Source: Lathyrus oleraceus (lineage: Eukaryota > Streptophyta > Magnoliopsida > Fabales > Fabaceae). From it: 64,000 nucleotides of DNA. Both the position numbers and the translations under genes were made by a program. Location: the NCBI RefSeq assembly GCF_024323335.1, contig NC_066581.1, positions 181,157,330-181,221,329 on the forward strand. Direction: 5' to 3'. Numbering within the stretch: position 1 is the first letter of the stretch; each line of letters opens with the position of its first letter. Below are positions 32,486 to 45,182 of the stretch, in pieces. Below the pieces are notes generated by a model that worked only from the letters and a program-made list of their open reading frames with translations, was not told where the DNA came from and did not search any database.

Positions 32486-34805
32486 AGGTAGAAGTTTCCG
32501 GCTAATCTTCTCAAAGTCTTCTTATCTTTTAAAGATGCCCCAGACGGGTAAATCTGACTTTGGAGGAAACACTTGATGTCGTAATACCACGGCTTCTCAT
32601 CTTTGACCTCTTCAACACCAAACACATGAGTTGGCCTATCAAGATGCATCACAGTCAAATTGGGAACCTTATTCCCATACTTCACCATAATAATTGATGC
32701 CAACGTTGCAAGAGCATCTGCCATCCGGTTTTCATCTCGAAGGATGTGATGAAACTCAACCTTTGTAAATAAAGTTGAAATCCTCCTCGCATAATCTCTA
32801 TAGGGTATTAAACCGGGTTGATTTTCCTCCCATTCACCTTTGATCTAATTCACCACCAAAGCTGAATTTCCCAAGACATCTAAATGCTTGATTCTGAGAT
32901 CAATGGCCTCTTCAAGCCCCATAATGCAAGCTTCATATTATTCCATTTTGTTTGTACATTTGAAAGTCAATCTAGCTGTAAATGGAAAATGCATGCTTTG
33001 AGGAGTAATAATCACTGCCCCAATGCCATTACCATACTGATTAACAACTCCATCAAATACCATGCCCCAACGGGAACCAGGCTCTGGCCCTTCTTCAAGC
33101 AATGGTTCATCACAATCCTTCATTTTCAAGTACAAGATCTCTTCGTCAGGAAAATCATACTGCATTGACTGGTAATCCTCAATTGGTTGGTCAGCCAAAT
33201 GGTCAGCCAAGACACCACCTTTGATCACTTTCTAAGATCGGTATTCGATATCATACTCTAATAACAACATCTGCCAATGGGAAATCCTCCCAATTAAAGC
33301 AGGCTTCTCAAATATATACTTGATTCGTATCCATTTTTGATATCAACCAAGTTGTATGATTCAACATATATTGACGCAGACGCTTAGCAGCCCAAGCCTA
33401 TGCGTAACAAGTCTTCTCAAGCATAGAATACCGAGTCTCATAATCGGTGAACTTCTTACTGAGGTAGTAAATTAAAAATTCTTTCTTTCCAGTGTCATCT
33501 TACTGACCAAGAACACCACCCATACTCTCTTGAAGCACAATCAAATACATGATCAATGGTCTTCCTTCAACAGGTGGAGATAGAATGGGAGGCTTAAGCA
33601 GATATTCCTTGATACTATCAAAAGCTTTCTGGCAATCTACGGTCCAATCAAAGGACTGATCTTCCTGAAGAAGCTTGAATATAGGCGCACATGTGGCAGT
33701 CATGTGTGAAATGAATCTTGAGATATAATTCAAGCGACCGAGAAAACCTCTGACTTGCTTCTTAGTTTTGGGCACAAGCATCTCTTGTATTGCTTTGACC
33801 TTGGCGGAATCAACTTCAATAGCCTTCTCACTGACAATAAAGCCCAACAACTTACCAGAACGAACACCAAAAGTACACTTATTGGGATTCAAGCGGAGTT
33901 TATACTTTCTCAAACGCTGGAATAGCTTCAACAAATGCTCAACATGTTCCTCTTAATTAATGGATTTAGCAATCATATCATCAACATAAACTTCAATCTC
34001 TTTATGCATCATATCATGAAAAAGAGTAGTCATTGCTCTTTGGTAAGTTGCACTAGCATTCTTCAAACCGAAAGGCATCACTCTATAACAGAATGTTCCC
34101 CAAGGTGTAATGAATGTGGTATTCTCCGTATCTTTAGGTGCCATCTTGATCTAATTATATCTGGAAAATCCGTCCATAAACGAAAAGACTTTGAATTTAG
34201 TAGTATTGTCTACCAACATATCAATGTGTGGCAGAGGGAAATCATCTTTCGGACTGACTTTATTCAAATCTCTATAATCAACACACATGCGGACTTTTCC
34301 ATCTTTTTTTGGCACAGGCACAATATTGGCCACCCATTGTAGATACTCAGCGGTCACAAGGAAACCGGCATCAATCTTCTTCTGCACTTCTTCTTTGATA
34401 TTCACTGCCATATCAGGATGCGTTCTTCTCAACTTCTGCTTGACTGGCGGGCATTCTGGCTTCAATGGTAATCTATGCTCCACTATCTCAGAATCCAAAC
34501 CAGGCATGTATTGATAGGAACAAGCAAACACATCTGAATACTCTCGGAGAAGATTAGTCAACCCATTCTTAACATCTGGACACAGTCGATCCCCAATCTT
34601 GACTTCCTTCATATCATCCTCGGAACCCAAGTTGAATAACTCAATCAGTTCTTCGAATGGCTGAATGGCTTTTCCTTCATGCTCAAGAAGACGAGACAAT
34701 TCATCACTTACTTCTTCATCACTTTCCTCCTCATCCTCAAACACAGGGAATTCAAAACTCGGAGAAGAAGAAGGATCATTGTATTCAATGGGGTTAGACA
34801 CCAAC
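32486..34805 (-). pseudogene. RT, degenerate RNase H and archaeal RNase H of element C, heavily broken and truncated
   Basis: Landmarks are IVPVPKKDGKVRMCVDYRDL, FITPWGTFCYRVMPFGL, the YVDD motif at 33977-33988, and archaeal RNase H FDGVVNQYGNG. Breaks: stops near 34148, 33950 and 33498 and at several later positions (one near 32938, one near 32846), plus a 1-nt insertion near 33329. In the archaeal RNase H the catalytic Asp of GDSAL is Asn (codon 32866-32868). The frame ends at the junction at 32486; integrase is absent. Confidence 0.87.
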
Positions 34806-35062
34806 CTGCATAATGATTTGATATTTTGATTTTAGAGAGGTGAATTTGTGACCAAGTATTATGTAGATGGACAATTATATTGTTTTATTTACGTTTTTTG
34901 TGATTACCATTTTCAGAATAAAGCAAAAAGTAAAAACAAAACATCATAGATGTGGATGAATAAAATTAAACTTTATTAATGATCAATTTTAAATGCCCAA
35001 CAATGTTCACTTCTCCCTTAGGCATAGGAGAAGTATTTTTGAAAACAAATAAAAGCAATTAC
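34806..35062 (-). other. Intron between pro and RT of element C (257 nt)
   Basis: The donor is ATGTAATTG (minus strand, intron from G35062) and the acceptor ATTATGCAG ends at 34806. Splicing keeps the frame. The donor's TAA (35059-35061) is the gag-pro stop. Confidence 0.8.
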
Positions 35063-38000
35063 ATAGATTGATGCATAATAACAGGAATATCAATAGTAGT
35101 CCAATTGTTGCAAGCCTTTCCATGCTTCACAAAATTGGTGCAGCCTTCCAATTCGTCATCCTCTAACGCAGCAGCTAAGTGTTGTTCTTTTCCATGAATG
35201 AACCCTCAGCTATGGAAGCTAAGTTGCATATCCTCTGATCTAGTAGCTGACAACCCTTGCTGAAAACCCAGACCGATTCTATTCTTATTGTCGGAGACCT
35301 CTACCACTCGTCCCCACTGATCAACAGTTCCTTCTTCAACAATCCTCCTTGCATCCTTTAATGAGGACATAGATGCCCCAACTCTCTTTTCAGCAGCAAT
35401 AGATAAGGATTAGAATGGAGTTCCAACCTCATCCTTAACTTCAACATAAGAGAAAGATGACAAGTGGCTAACCAACAATGTCTTCTCCCCACCAACAATG
35501 ACAAGCTTGCCATTCTTCACAAATTTGAGCTTCTAATGCAACATGGAGGTAACAACTCCTGCCTCGTGGATCCATGGCCTTCCCAACACACAACTGTAGG
35601 CCAGGTGGATATCCATTACTTGAAAAGTAATTTGAAAATCACTCGGACCTATCTTCACCGGAAGGTCCACTTCACCTATCACTGTCTTGCGGGAACCGTC
35701 GAAAGCTTTGACAATTACGCCACTATATCTCATAGGCGCTCCTTGGTATGACAACTTTGATAATGTTGACTTTGGCAACACACTTAACGAAGATCTGGTG
35801 TCAACAAGCACATTGGATAAAGTGTCATCTTTGCAATTCAACGAGATATACAAAGCCAAATTATGATTCCTACCCTCCTCAAGAAGTTCTTCATCACAGA
35901 AACTGAGATTGTTGCAGGAAGTGATGGTAGCTACAATATGATCGAACTGATCCACCGTAGCATCATGTTCCACAAACACTTGTTCTAGAACTCTTTGTAG
36001 TGCTTCTCTGTGCGCTTCAGAATTCATTAATAGAGATAGTACTGAAATCTTTGAGGGGGTTTGGAGCAGCTGCTCCACCACATTGAACTCACTTTTCTTT
36101 ATCAGCCTAAGCATTTCATCATCATCGTTAGTCTTCAAACTGTTGGATTCACTAGACTGACGCTTTGAAGTACTAATCGGATCTACTGCAGCCACTTCTA
36201 CCTTCTTACCAAATGTTGACTCTTCCACATATTTTGGGAACACCTGCCCAAACACTCGACCACTACGGGTCCCCTTGGTAACATCAACAATGCTCACGAT
36301 AGAATTGGTCGTTGGTAATGGAACCTCTTGACCATCCTTCACCATAGTTGCATTATACTGATAAGGAACAACCTTATCGGATGCGTACGAGACTGGACCC
36401 GCCAACCGTATGACCAACGAAGATATCAATCTTTGGCTGATACTATTACTGTTGCTGCTATCATACTTAATCACCACTCTCTCGGGATTGTTAAACATAG
36501 GAACAATCACAGTGACATCGTTATCTATGTGTCGGGATTGAAATTATGAATCATACACTCAGCCATCAACCACTGGATGTCTCTTTTCACAATCTCATAA
36601 CCTATTGAATTAACACTACAGATAGCACAACCATTATGGTCATGCTCATAATCTCTCACCAAGCAAATGTCCTTATGCATCGCCACCAAGGACCTTTGAA
36701 TGAAACGGACGTCGAACACTTTGAACTCCCTAGGGGAGCCGTCCACCATATTGACAGATGAATTTCCATGAGCAGGCAGTTGTTTAGCTTTCACGTTGGG
36801 TGCATGGTCCTCAAAGGAAATCATTCCACTTTTCACTAGCTTCTGGACTTCATATTTGAATGGATAACAGTTCTCAATGACATGTTTGGGTGCTCCTTGA
36901 TGAAAAGCACAACGGAGGTCTGGTTTGTACCACCATGAAAATGGTTCAGGTATTTGCGTGGGATTTCTTAGTTGCTGTAGGTTCTGGAGAACCAATGATG
37001 GGTAAAGCTCTGCATAGGTCATCAGAATCAGGTCGAAAGAGACCTTCTTCCTTTCAAAATTTTGTTTTTGATGATTATTGGTATTCTTGTTGTTGTAGGT
37101 GTTTGTTCATTGTTGTGGTTGTTGTTGTTGACGTTGTTGTTGTTGAACTGGTGTTGACTGATTTGCAGAAAACACAGGAATTACTGACGATACCTGATGA
37201 TGATGTTGAAGGGATGGTTGACTTCTTATGATTTGAGGCCTTCTCTGCCTCCCACTGGAAATTGCATTGGTTTCACTGTCCTTCTTCTTACCAAAGTTGT
37301 TGTCATACATCTTGCTGGAAGATACTTCCTCCTTAGACAACCGTCCTTCTCTGACACCTTCTTCTAGCCTCATCCCCATATTTACCATTTCGGTAAAATC
37401 ACTAGGGCCATTGGCGATCATCTTCTCATAATAAAATGAGGTAAGGGTCTTCAGGAAAATTTTGGTCATCTTCTTTTCCTCTAAAGGAGGGTTGATTTGA
37501 GCAGCGAATTCTCTCCACCTTTGTGCATACTACTTAAATGTTTCCTTGTCCTTCTGAGACAGTGATCTCAACTAATCTCGATCAGGATCCATATCAACGT
37601 TGTGCTTGTACTGCTTTACAAATGCTTCACCCAAATCATTAAAAGTGTGGATGCTCGCATTATCCAACCCCATATACCATCTTAATGCAGCGCTGGTTAG
37701 ACTATCTTGAAAGTAGTGGATCAATAGTTGATCGTTGTCTGTTTGGGTGGACTTTTTATGGGCATACACCACCAAATGACTGAGCGGACATGTGTTCCCT
37801 TTGAATTTTTCAAAGTCATGCACTTTGAATTTCATCAGAATCTTTACATTCGGCACCAGACACAATTCAGCAGCACTCTTCCCAAATAGATCCTTACCTC
37901 TCAAGGTTTTCAAGTTCTTGCGCAACTCAAGAAATTGATCTTTCATCTCGTCCATTTTTCTCATATACATCCGGGCCCTCAGACGGCTCGGAATGATAAA

Positions 38001-38337
38001 TCGTGTCTTCCACACGAGGCAAAGTGTGCATGACAGGTGGTGGCACAAACATGATCAGGCTAGATGCCGACATATAAGTAAATGTAGGAGCAAAGCCTTC
38101 AGGCACGAAGTTCGGAGGCATTCCCCACGGGAATCTGGCAGGCATGGCAGGCGCAAAATGAGAAGCAGTTGCGGGAACAGTAGAGGTAGCTACCTCTGAA
38201 ATAACAATCCTCTAACGAGGAGGAGTTGTAGGTGTTAGAGAAGACTGGCTTTGTACAGCTAGAACTGACTCCATCATGGTAGTCAGGTAGGTGATCTCCT
38301 CTTTCAAATCTCTATTCTCTTGTTCGATATGTTCCAT
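35059..38337 (-). pseudogene. gag-pro of element C, broken, protease active site mutated
   Basis: The start is MEHIEQENRDLKEEI. A Pro-rich linker precedes the capsid (KFKVHDFEKFKG, YFQDSLTSAALRWY). Next come a poly-Gln run, the zinc knuckle CAFHQGAPKHVIENC and the Cys-rich CAICSV segment. The protease has LVDTRSSLSVLPK, so the DTG active site (35794-35802) has become DTR (GGA-type to AGA). A tail with GLGF follows. Breaks: a stop near 38214, a frameshift near 37950, and stops near 37572, 37523, 37106, 36526, 35530 and others. By sequence it is nearer to A and D than to B. Confidence 0.86.
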
Positions 38338-38503
38338 AATTCTGGAGTGATTTGTGTGAGTATTGTATCGATGAGTCAGCTTGGCTGAAGCACAGAAGAA
38401 ACACCAATGAGACATCTGGAGAAAGAGACACCTGCTTGTACAAATGATGCATGAAATGCAATGCTTGATTGTTTTTTTATTTTCAAGGAACTTACAATAT
38501 TAT

Positions 38504-38555
<52 letters not shown>

Positions 38556-38682
38556 TTAACAATAATTGCAACAGTTTGATATGACCATAAATATCTTTTT
38601 TATTTATATAATTAGAAGGATTACATTGAGTACAATTTCAGAAACCAAATGAAAAATACAAGAGAAAAGGAGACTAGTAATC
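38338..38682 (-). other. ORF1-gag spacer of element C
   Basis: This spacer is A/T-rich and holds a TA microsatellite at 38508-38552. Upstream of the chosen gag start the open frame KLTHRYNTHTN is conserved, as in A and D. Confidence 0.6.
38508..38552. repeat. (TA)n microsatellite, about 22 units
   Basis: There is an uninterrupted TA run in the spacer between ORF1 and gag of element C. The other elements do not have it at this position. Confidence 0.95.
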
Positions 38683-39679
38683 CTAAGGATCCCTAACAAC
38701 AATGTCACAAGATCTGGTTGTAGGCGCGTACTTCCTTCGAATGCATCGGATCTCTGACTCAAAAGAAGCCTTCATCTGAGTCTTCTCGAGGACAAGTTAA
38801 TCAATAATCTTCTTCCAAGCAACGGAAGGCTAAGGCATACTAGAGGAAGATGAAACCTCTGGTTCTCTCTATCTCTTCATCACTTGATCTTTAAGTAGCT
38901 CAATAAATGCATCTTTGTCCTTAGACTCAAGCTGCAACTCCTCATGCTTTTTGCTTAAAGCATGGAACCATTCTTCCCACATATCTTTCTCTCACTTCAT
39001 CTTGGCGAGTGCGTCCTCCAACTCCTCTATATCTTGGTTAGGGAGAGTTAATGGCTCAACCACAACCATAGATATAGGTCTTTCACAAGGATAAGGCATC
39101 TTTAATTCCAAAAGGCACAAGATTCCCAATCAAGAAGATTCTAATGGCATTAACATCAACAAAACCGTCAATGTTAGGGAACAAAGCTAATCCATAAATA
39201 AGCAACACAAAGATAGCTTCAAAAACGTCCACACTTCCGGCTTGAGCAAAAGCAGTAGCTTATTTGATGAGGAAATCAGATGGCAACCCAAACAATCCTC
39301 CTTTCTTCACCCAATGTGCCTCAATCTCAGACTTCTTCAAGTGAAGAGCTTCGGCTATAAGATGAGATCTGGGAATCTCTTCCAACCCACTAAAAGGCAC
39401 TTTGTTAAAAACAGGTATTCCCAAAAGATGGGCATACCCCTCCAATGTAGGCACAAGCTGATAATTCGGAAAAGTGAAGCAACGGTAGAGAGGGTCATAG
39501 AACTGCACCAATACACTCAGAAGTCCTTCAACCACATCCGCAGACAAGATAGACAAAAGCTTCCCGTGGCTTTGTTTGAAGTCCAAGGGATCTAATACAA
39601 AATATGCTAGCTTCCTTAACTCTTTCAAGTCGGGACATCTGAAAATGTACTTCTTAGTATTCCTTCGTCCATAATCCAT
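38683..39679 (-). pseudogene. ORF1 of element C, internally deleted and diverged
   Basis: The start MDYGRRNTKKYIFRCPDLKEL and the conserved LVQFYDPLYRCFTFPNYQL and LEGYAHLLGIPVF show the same plant-mobile-domain-like N-terminus. Identity to the A/B/D ORF1 is visibly lower than that of its gag-pol. About 0.5 kb in the middle is missing near 39105 (between VNAIRIF and the MPY-type segment). Several stops follow, for example near 39257 and in the coiled-coil part. The end has drifted to DIVVRDP. Confidence 0.8.
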
Positions 39680-40455
39680 GGTTTGAAAATATTTGCAAAT
39701 AACAAATAAGGGATCACACACAAGGCAAACAAACAAAGGTCAAGGGATGAATCAAGTCATTGTCAAGATCAATCATCCATTTTGGTGGATTATGGTTTAC
39801 ACCTTATCAACACCCAAGTTCCATTGATATTGACAAGACTTGATTGGATCAACCAAGAATCATGGGTTTGTTGTAAGTCACGAGCATGAAGTCTGGATAA
39901 GAACCATCCTAAATGAGTGAACCAAGGATAAAAACCTGTAGATCATGTTCTAAAAAGTTCCTAGACTCTTTATTCCATCTATCGGATATTACAAGTTAGG
40001 ATGACTGACTGTTCAACCCATAATATTCTCAAGAGAAACTCAGCTGAGTGTAGTATCGCGTAACAACTGCTATCAAGTCTACACTTGAACAGTCTCCGCA
40101 TTACATCCTAAATAGGCCAAGAGGGGGTAAATGTCTACGGTCCTCAGCTTCTCGGACCCCAAATCAGAGATAGTAATGCTTAACCACAAATACTTGTGTG
40201 ACATTTCCAAATCCAAAAGTGTCTCCACTGAGCAGATGGTTCTCAAGCCAACTTATTAAGGACTACTCCACACAAGTCGAACATGACTATACCATCCTCC
40301 CATCTTAATTGCACTCAAGTTCGAGTTAGAACTTATCTCACCACTCAGAGATCACCAAGCACAACAAGCAGATTATATCACACAAATAAATATACATACA
40401 TCAAATATACAATTATAATCACACAAAAAAGTAGGCTAAACCCACTAGAGACTAC
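39680..40455 (-). other. 5' untranslated leader of element C
   Basis: It keeps short blocks shared with the A/B/D leaders ('ttttggtggattatggttta', 'gtgtagtatcgcgtaacaac') but is diverged between them. No coding potential is supported. Confidence 0.7.
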
Positions 40456-40473
40456 CCCCCAGTAGAGTCGCCA
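40456..40473 (-). other. Primer-binding site, tRNA-Arg type (element C), two changes
   Basis: The minus strand reads TGGCGACTCTACTGGGGG. It differs from the B/D site at two bases, including the last. Confidence 0.8.
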
Positions 40474-40693
40474 CTTAATTTCTATCGCGGTAAATTCATG
40501 ATCATCAAGCTATGGATAAGCTAGACATCAGATAACAAGAGTCGCCACCGCGTTTTTACTGTTTCCAAGGGAAAAGGGAAAAGTACGAAAAAAACCCAAA
40601 AATAAGAAGTTTTCAAATCAAAACTAATAAAATTCCAGAGATTACAGGTAAGGGGGTGAGTAAACATAGGGATGGTGTTAGCACCCAAAGTGT

Positions 40694-40709
40694 CCTAGGT
40701 ACTCCTAGG
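40694..40709 (-). other. U5 inverted repeat CCTAGG-AGTA-CCTAGG (element C)
   Basis: The motif is unchanged although the surrounding U5 is much diverged from A, B and D. Confidence 0.8.
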
Positions 40710-43658
40710 GAGCCCTTTTTTGTGTGCATATGTATTTTGTACAAATGATGTTTGCAAGCAAATAGAATGGGGGTATGAGAAAAGAATTTATTAATTATAT
40801 TTTTGTGTTTGACAAGACCTTCGGACTTGTGCATACGTACCAACATAAAAATGAGGGATCAAAGCCTCGTAGTTCGTGGTATAAATTTCAAAGTGGATGT
40901 ATTGCTTTTTAACAAAATAATTAAGTTTGAAAGGTACATAGGCCTAAAAATGGTTGAATGAGTTAGTTCTTTTTTGGATTTTGAAATTTTTAAGTCAAGT
41001 ATAGTTAAGTCTATTTACAAGTTTGATTTAAGAAAAGAAGTTTCAAAATGCAATGGCATAATGCCAAAGTTTCTCATTTGCAAAGGGTCTATGTTTAGAA
41101 AAACAAGCACAAGCAAAGAAGATTTTAAAAACAAGAGGGAGAGTTTTTGAAATTAAAGAAATGGGGAGGAGATGAAGGGACTAATCCTAAGCACAAATTT
41201 AAAAGTTGAGAGTTGAAAAGATCAGACCGATGGGCTGCAATCCAATAGACAAGAGTGTCATATAGAAACCCAAATTCCCTTGGACTTTAGAATCAAGCTA
41301 CAAACAATGCACAATATATCAACTTGAAGAGAAAGGAATCAAATAAAGATAGCCACATCCAAGCTTAGTAACTCCATGATCTTCTTCCAATTTTCCCATG
41401 TAGCAGATGAATTCTTCAGTGCCACAATTCACAGGTTCAAAATAACAGCTTCACAATGATCATGTTGCAGATGAACTCAAATGGATCTTCAATGATGTAT
41501 CAGATGAAGTTTCAAATTACAAGCACTGGGTTACATGAAAGTTGGCATTGGCCAAGTCCTTTGCATGGGGAGTGTTGCCTAAATTCTAAGTCCAGTTGTC
41601 TTAGATCAAACCAACAATACACACAATATATTTTGTAGGGTTTTTGTTCTTATTATGTACATTAATGGTCAAAGACCAAACAACCAAACACAATATACAC
41701 AAACAAGATATCACACAAATATGGTCCAGGTGGACAAAGTAAATATGACATTAACATAAACAATTAGAATGGTATGAATAATGGCAAATGAATAAGGCTT
41801 TAAAAATAAAGTTCATTAAAGTAAATGACTTGAAATTAAATGTTAGCTGTTAATGAGTTAGAAGTTAGTATTTCTTTTTCTTTTTTTTAAGTCATTCTTT
41901 GGAGAACACTCAACCCACTTATCACAAGCATGGATTCTTGAATCAAGACATCTTCCAAAGGAAGGAAAAAAGTCCAAGTTTCCACACAATACCATGAAAG
42001 AGGGGAGACTTACAATCTCAATAACTAGAATGTTATGCCTTTTGTGTCAAAATTTAGCGCTAAGTTAAGCAATCGTAATTGGACTTATGTAGAAGTCACA
42101 CCTATTTGAGGATGGGCAATAGAATTTTGGTGTTAATGCATGTTAGAGACATAGTATAATGGACTATGGTCATGAAACATACCACACACAAAAAGAATAT
42201 GCAAAAGTGGTGGCCTAATCTTATTCATACTTATGATGATTTTGCAATAAACTAGCCTTAGGATGTAGAGATATCATAGGTCCATGACATGAATGCATAA
42301 AGAAGGGGAATGAGATGAAGAGAGAGGGAATATAGATCAAATTCAAATTGGACAAATGAGGACTTTTACCAAATTAAGATCATTCATTCATTTTGGGAGA
42401 TGGAATGTACATTCCATCAATCCCCTAAATCCAATGATCTTAACCTAGCAAAGTCAAATCAACCTTGACCAAGGCCCAACAACACAAGTCAAACTTACAA
42501 AGTCAACCAAAATGGCTCAACACAATTATTTGGCATTTATTCAATTAAAAAAAATACTAAAAATAATGCATTAAAGTCAATATGTTTGGTCAATTTCCTA
42601 AAACCTCATCAAAACACCAAAGAAATGCCCATGAGATTTATCATAGGTGAAACAAGGTCAAAGGACCTTGGAGAAAAAATTTCAGAATTTGTGGAAACTT
42701 AAAAGTATTTTTAAATAATTAAAAATAATCAAAAAATCAATTAAATTATAAAAAATATTAATAATGATCCAAAAAATAATTTTAATTCAAAATATGAAAG
42801 GAGATTTTATTTAAAATTTTCTGGTGAAACTCTCATATTTCTTGGATCAATATTAAAATTAATATTAATTAATGAAAATCAAAGGAATAAAATGAAAATC
42901 AGAAAATACAAAAAAACGTGGACCACATGATCTTCCTAATTAATTGAGGTGGCAGATCAAGTGGACACAAACGCGCGTTCCATGATGGAACTTACTCAGC
43001 GCGCCACACAACTGGTCATCCAAACCAACGCTTGTGAGTAAAACATTTTAAACCGGATCAATGATTCAAGACCACGCCATATCATTGCTGGAGCAGAGCG
43101 TCGGTCGTCTTTTTAGGCGACCTTGGCCGGACTGGTCCAATCATTTCCATGACATAAATGAAAAAGGAGGACATGATCTAAAAGAAATAATGGCGTAGAG
43201 CACGAATCTGACCTCAATTTTAACTAACTCCAAATATATAGTATGATAAGAGGAGTTGAATTTTGAGACGTGTCAACTGAGTTGCTTCGATTGGACCTCA
43301 AAGCAACTCTATATTCTTGCCTACATTGGTAGGAATTCAGACAACCAAAGATCCAAGAGAATTGATGAGAATTGAGTGAGAATCGAAGAGAAGAAAAAAT
43401 ATGGAAAGTACCTTCAATATTGTGCAAAACTTGATCTCTCTTGCTTCAATTCTTGTTTGATCATTCTCCAATAGCTTGTAGAAGTGGATTAGGAATGGTA
43501 AGAAGCTTTGGATCATGGAGTTTTTGAATCTCCAAACAGTGAGACTCAAACTTAATTTTCAAGTAAAATTTATCAGGTTTTCCTTTGATTTATGAGGGTT
43601 TGAAGAGTGGAGGCAAAGCTGGCGCGGAAGGATCCCTTAAAATGAGCACAAAGGGTCT

Positions 43659-43667
43659 CTATTTATA
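43659..43667 (-). promoter_or_regulatory. TATA box of the element C 5' LTR
   Basis: The minus strand reads TATAAATAG, 1.5 kb from the LTR start, the same 9-mer as in A and D. Confidence 0.76.
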
Positions 43668-45182
43668 GCAAATTCATGTGTTATTTGCACACTTGCAATT
43701 TCTTCCAAATTTGGCATTGTCATGTTCAAGCTTGCATGGGCGTGTACAGGCCCATGAAGCAATGCACTAAGGTCCAAAATCAACTGAAATGAGGTCTGAA
43801 TCAAGCTTTATTGGCAAGGCAATGTGAAATGATCATTTGAAGTTTTGATTTTACCAATTGATGCAGGCCTGTTAACACCATGAACAACCCTAGCAACGTT
43901 GATCCAAAATGAATGAATTAGGACTCTTTGGGAAGCTTAGATCAAGAGGAACAAATCTTATGTTGAATACTTTTCCATTTGGAACTTGTATCATGGTGAA
44001 TTTTGAGGTGGAAGTTTTGAAATTTCAACATGAAGGAAAATTTTTAAAGTGTCAAGTCATATACGTCAATGTTCCACCTTACTAAACTTTTTATGTGAGA
44101 TCCAAATGAGAAAATGTCCTTCATAAAAGTTGTATCTCTTTAAAATACCTTCAAAATGGTCACCAATTTGACATCATTTGGATTTAGAATGAAAGAGTTG
44201 TGCATTTTTGAAGTTGAGGAAAATCACTTGTTCAATGGTATTGGTCCAAAATGACCTATAATGTATCCTCATATCACATGCTCATAAAAGTTGATTTAGC
44301 TCTAACTCCAAACATAAAACTTGAAGTAGATATCTTGAACTAGATTGTGCAACCTGGAAATCTTTCGTCTCAAAAAAATTGCGCATGTTATGGCCTTGGG
44401 AAGTTGACTTTCAAATTAGGGTTTAGACAAAATGATCTATAATGTTTCAACATGGAAAATGACTTTCCAAGTAAAATTAGCACTACACCTAAACATGAAA
44501 TTTGTTTGTAATGTAACTTAGAATAACTTTGATCTTGGAATCATTTTTATATGATGAAAATTGTAGGAGATAGGGTCTAGGGAGGCCCAGTTTTGATCAT
44601 ATGAATCCATCTAACTAACCACCCTCAACCAACTTGCTAACTTGCAATTCTCTTGACTTTTTAGGCTCATGGTAGATCATATATGCATAAGATGATGAAT
44701 TTTGAAGTTCCCCTTGAGAAATTTGATCAATTGATGAGGAAGCTTATTCAAGAAGTTACTCAAGATACCCAGACAAACTAGGGTTTCCAAGGCAAACCAA
44801 CTCCAAACTCTTGAAGAAATATTGATCAAATAACATGAAAAGATCATTGGGGCTCATATATGATGCTTAGAGACATTGTGGATCATTCCTTGGTTGTGCT
44901 CTTAGCTATGAGGGTCTCAAACCCTAGATGTGAACTTGATAGATCAATGGTGATCATGCCCTTCCTACAAAAGAGTTAGGCAAATAACAAAGACGTATTT
45001 TTGGTATTTTGGTTAGTGAAATGATAATATACAAGTATGATACAATCACATGATGCTTGGTAATCTCTCCCAAAACAAACCCAATGAAATAAAGGTAAGG
45101 AGGATGCTAAGGTATGATCCCAATGCTAATGCATATGATGAAATTGCATGAGGGATCTTCGGGTCAAAATTGGGGTCTTACA

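Larger units (their letters stand above)
32486..45182 (-). mobile_element. Element C: Ogre-type retrotransposon, 3' part lost
   Basis: On the minus strand from 45182, it has a complete 5' LTR, PBS, ORF1, gag-pro, intron, RT/RNase H and archaeal RNase H. The sequence stops at the start of the integrase region (after RRLAGNFYL), where it is joined to the broken LTR of B. Gag-pol is of the A/D type, but ORF1, leader and LTR are diverged. Confidence 0.9.
40481..45182 (-). repeat. 5' LTR of element C (about 4702 bp)
   Basis: On the minus strand it begins TGTAAGACCCC at 45182. It ends near 40481 with CGATAGA, where the others have CGCTACA, so the terminal CA is mutated. The TATA box is at 43659. 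U3 carries the same family of diverged 190-bp repeats (phrases near 44190 and 44390). Stretches such as 42540-42860 are extremely A/T-rich. Length and layout equal those of the A and D LTRs, but the sequence is diverged. Confidence 0.88.

Noticed and set aside
37120..37160. Trinucleotide repeat ttg/gtt near the gag of C, and similar at 25230-25290
   Set aside because: These are the reverse strand of the Gln-rich stretch between capsid and zinc knuckle, which occurs in all four Gags.
38508..38552. TA run as a functional element
   Set aside because: It is an ordinary microsatellite found in only one of four copies, in a spacer.
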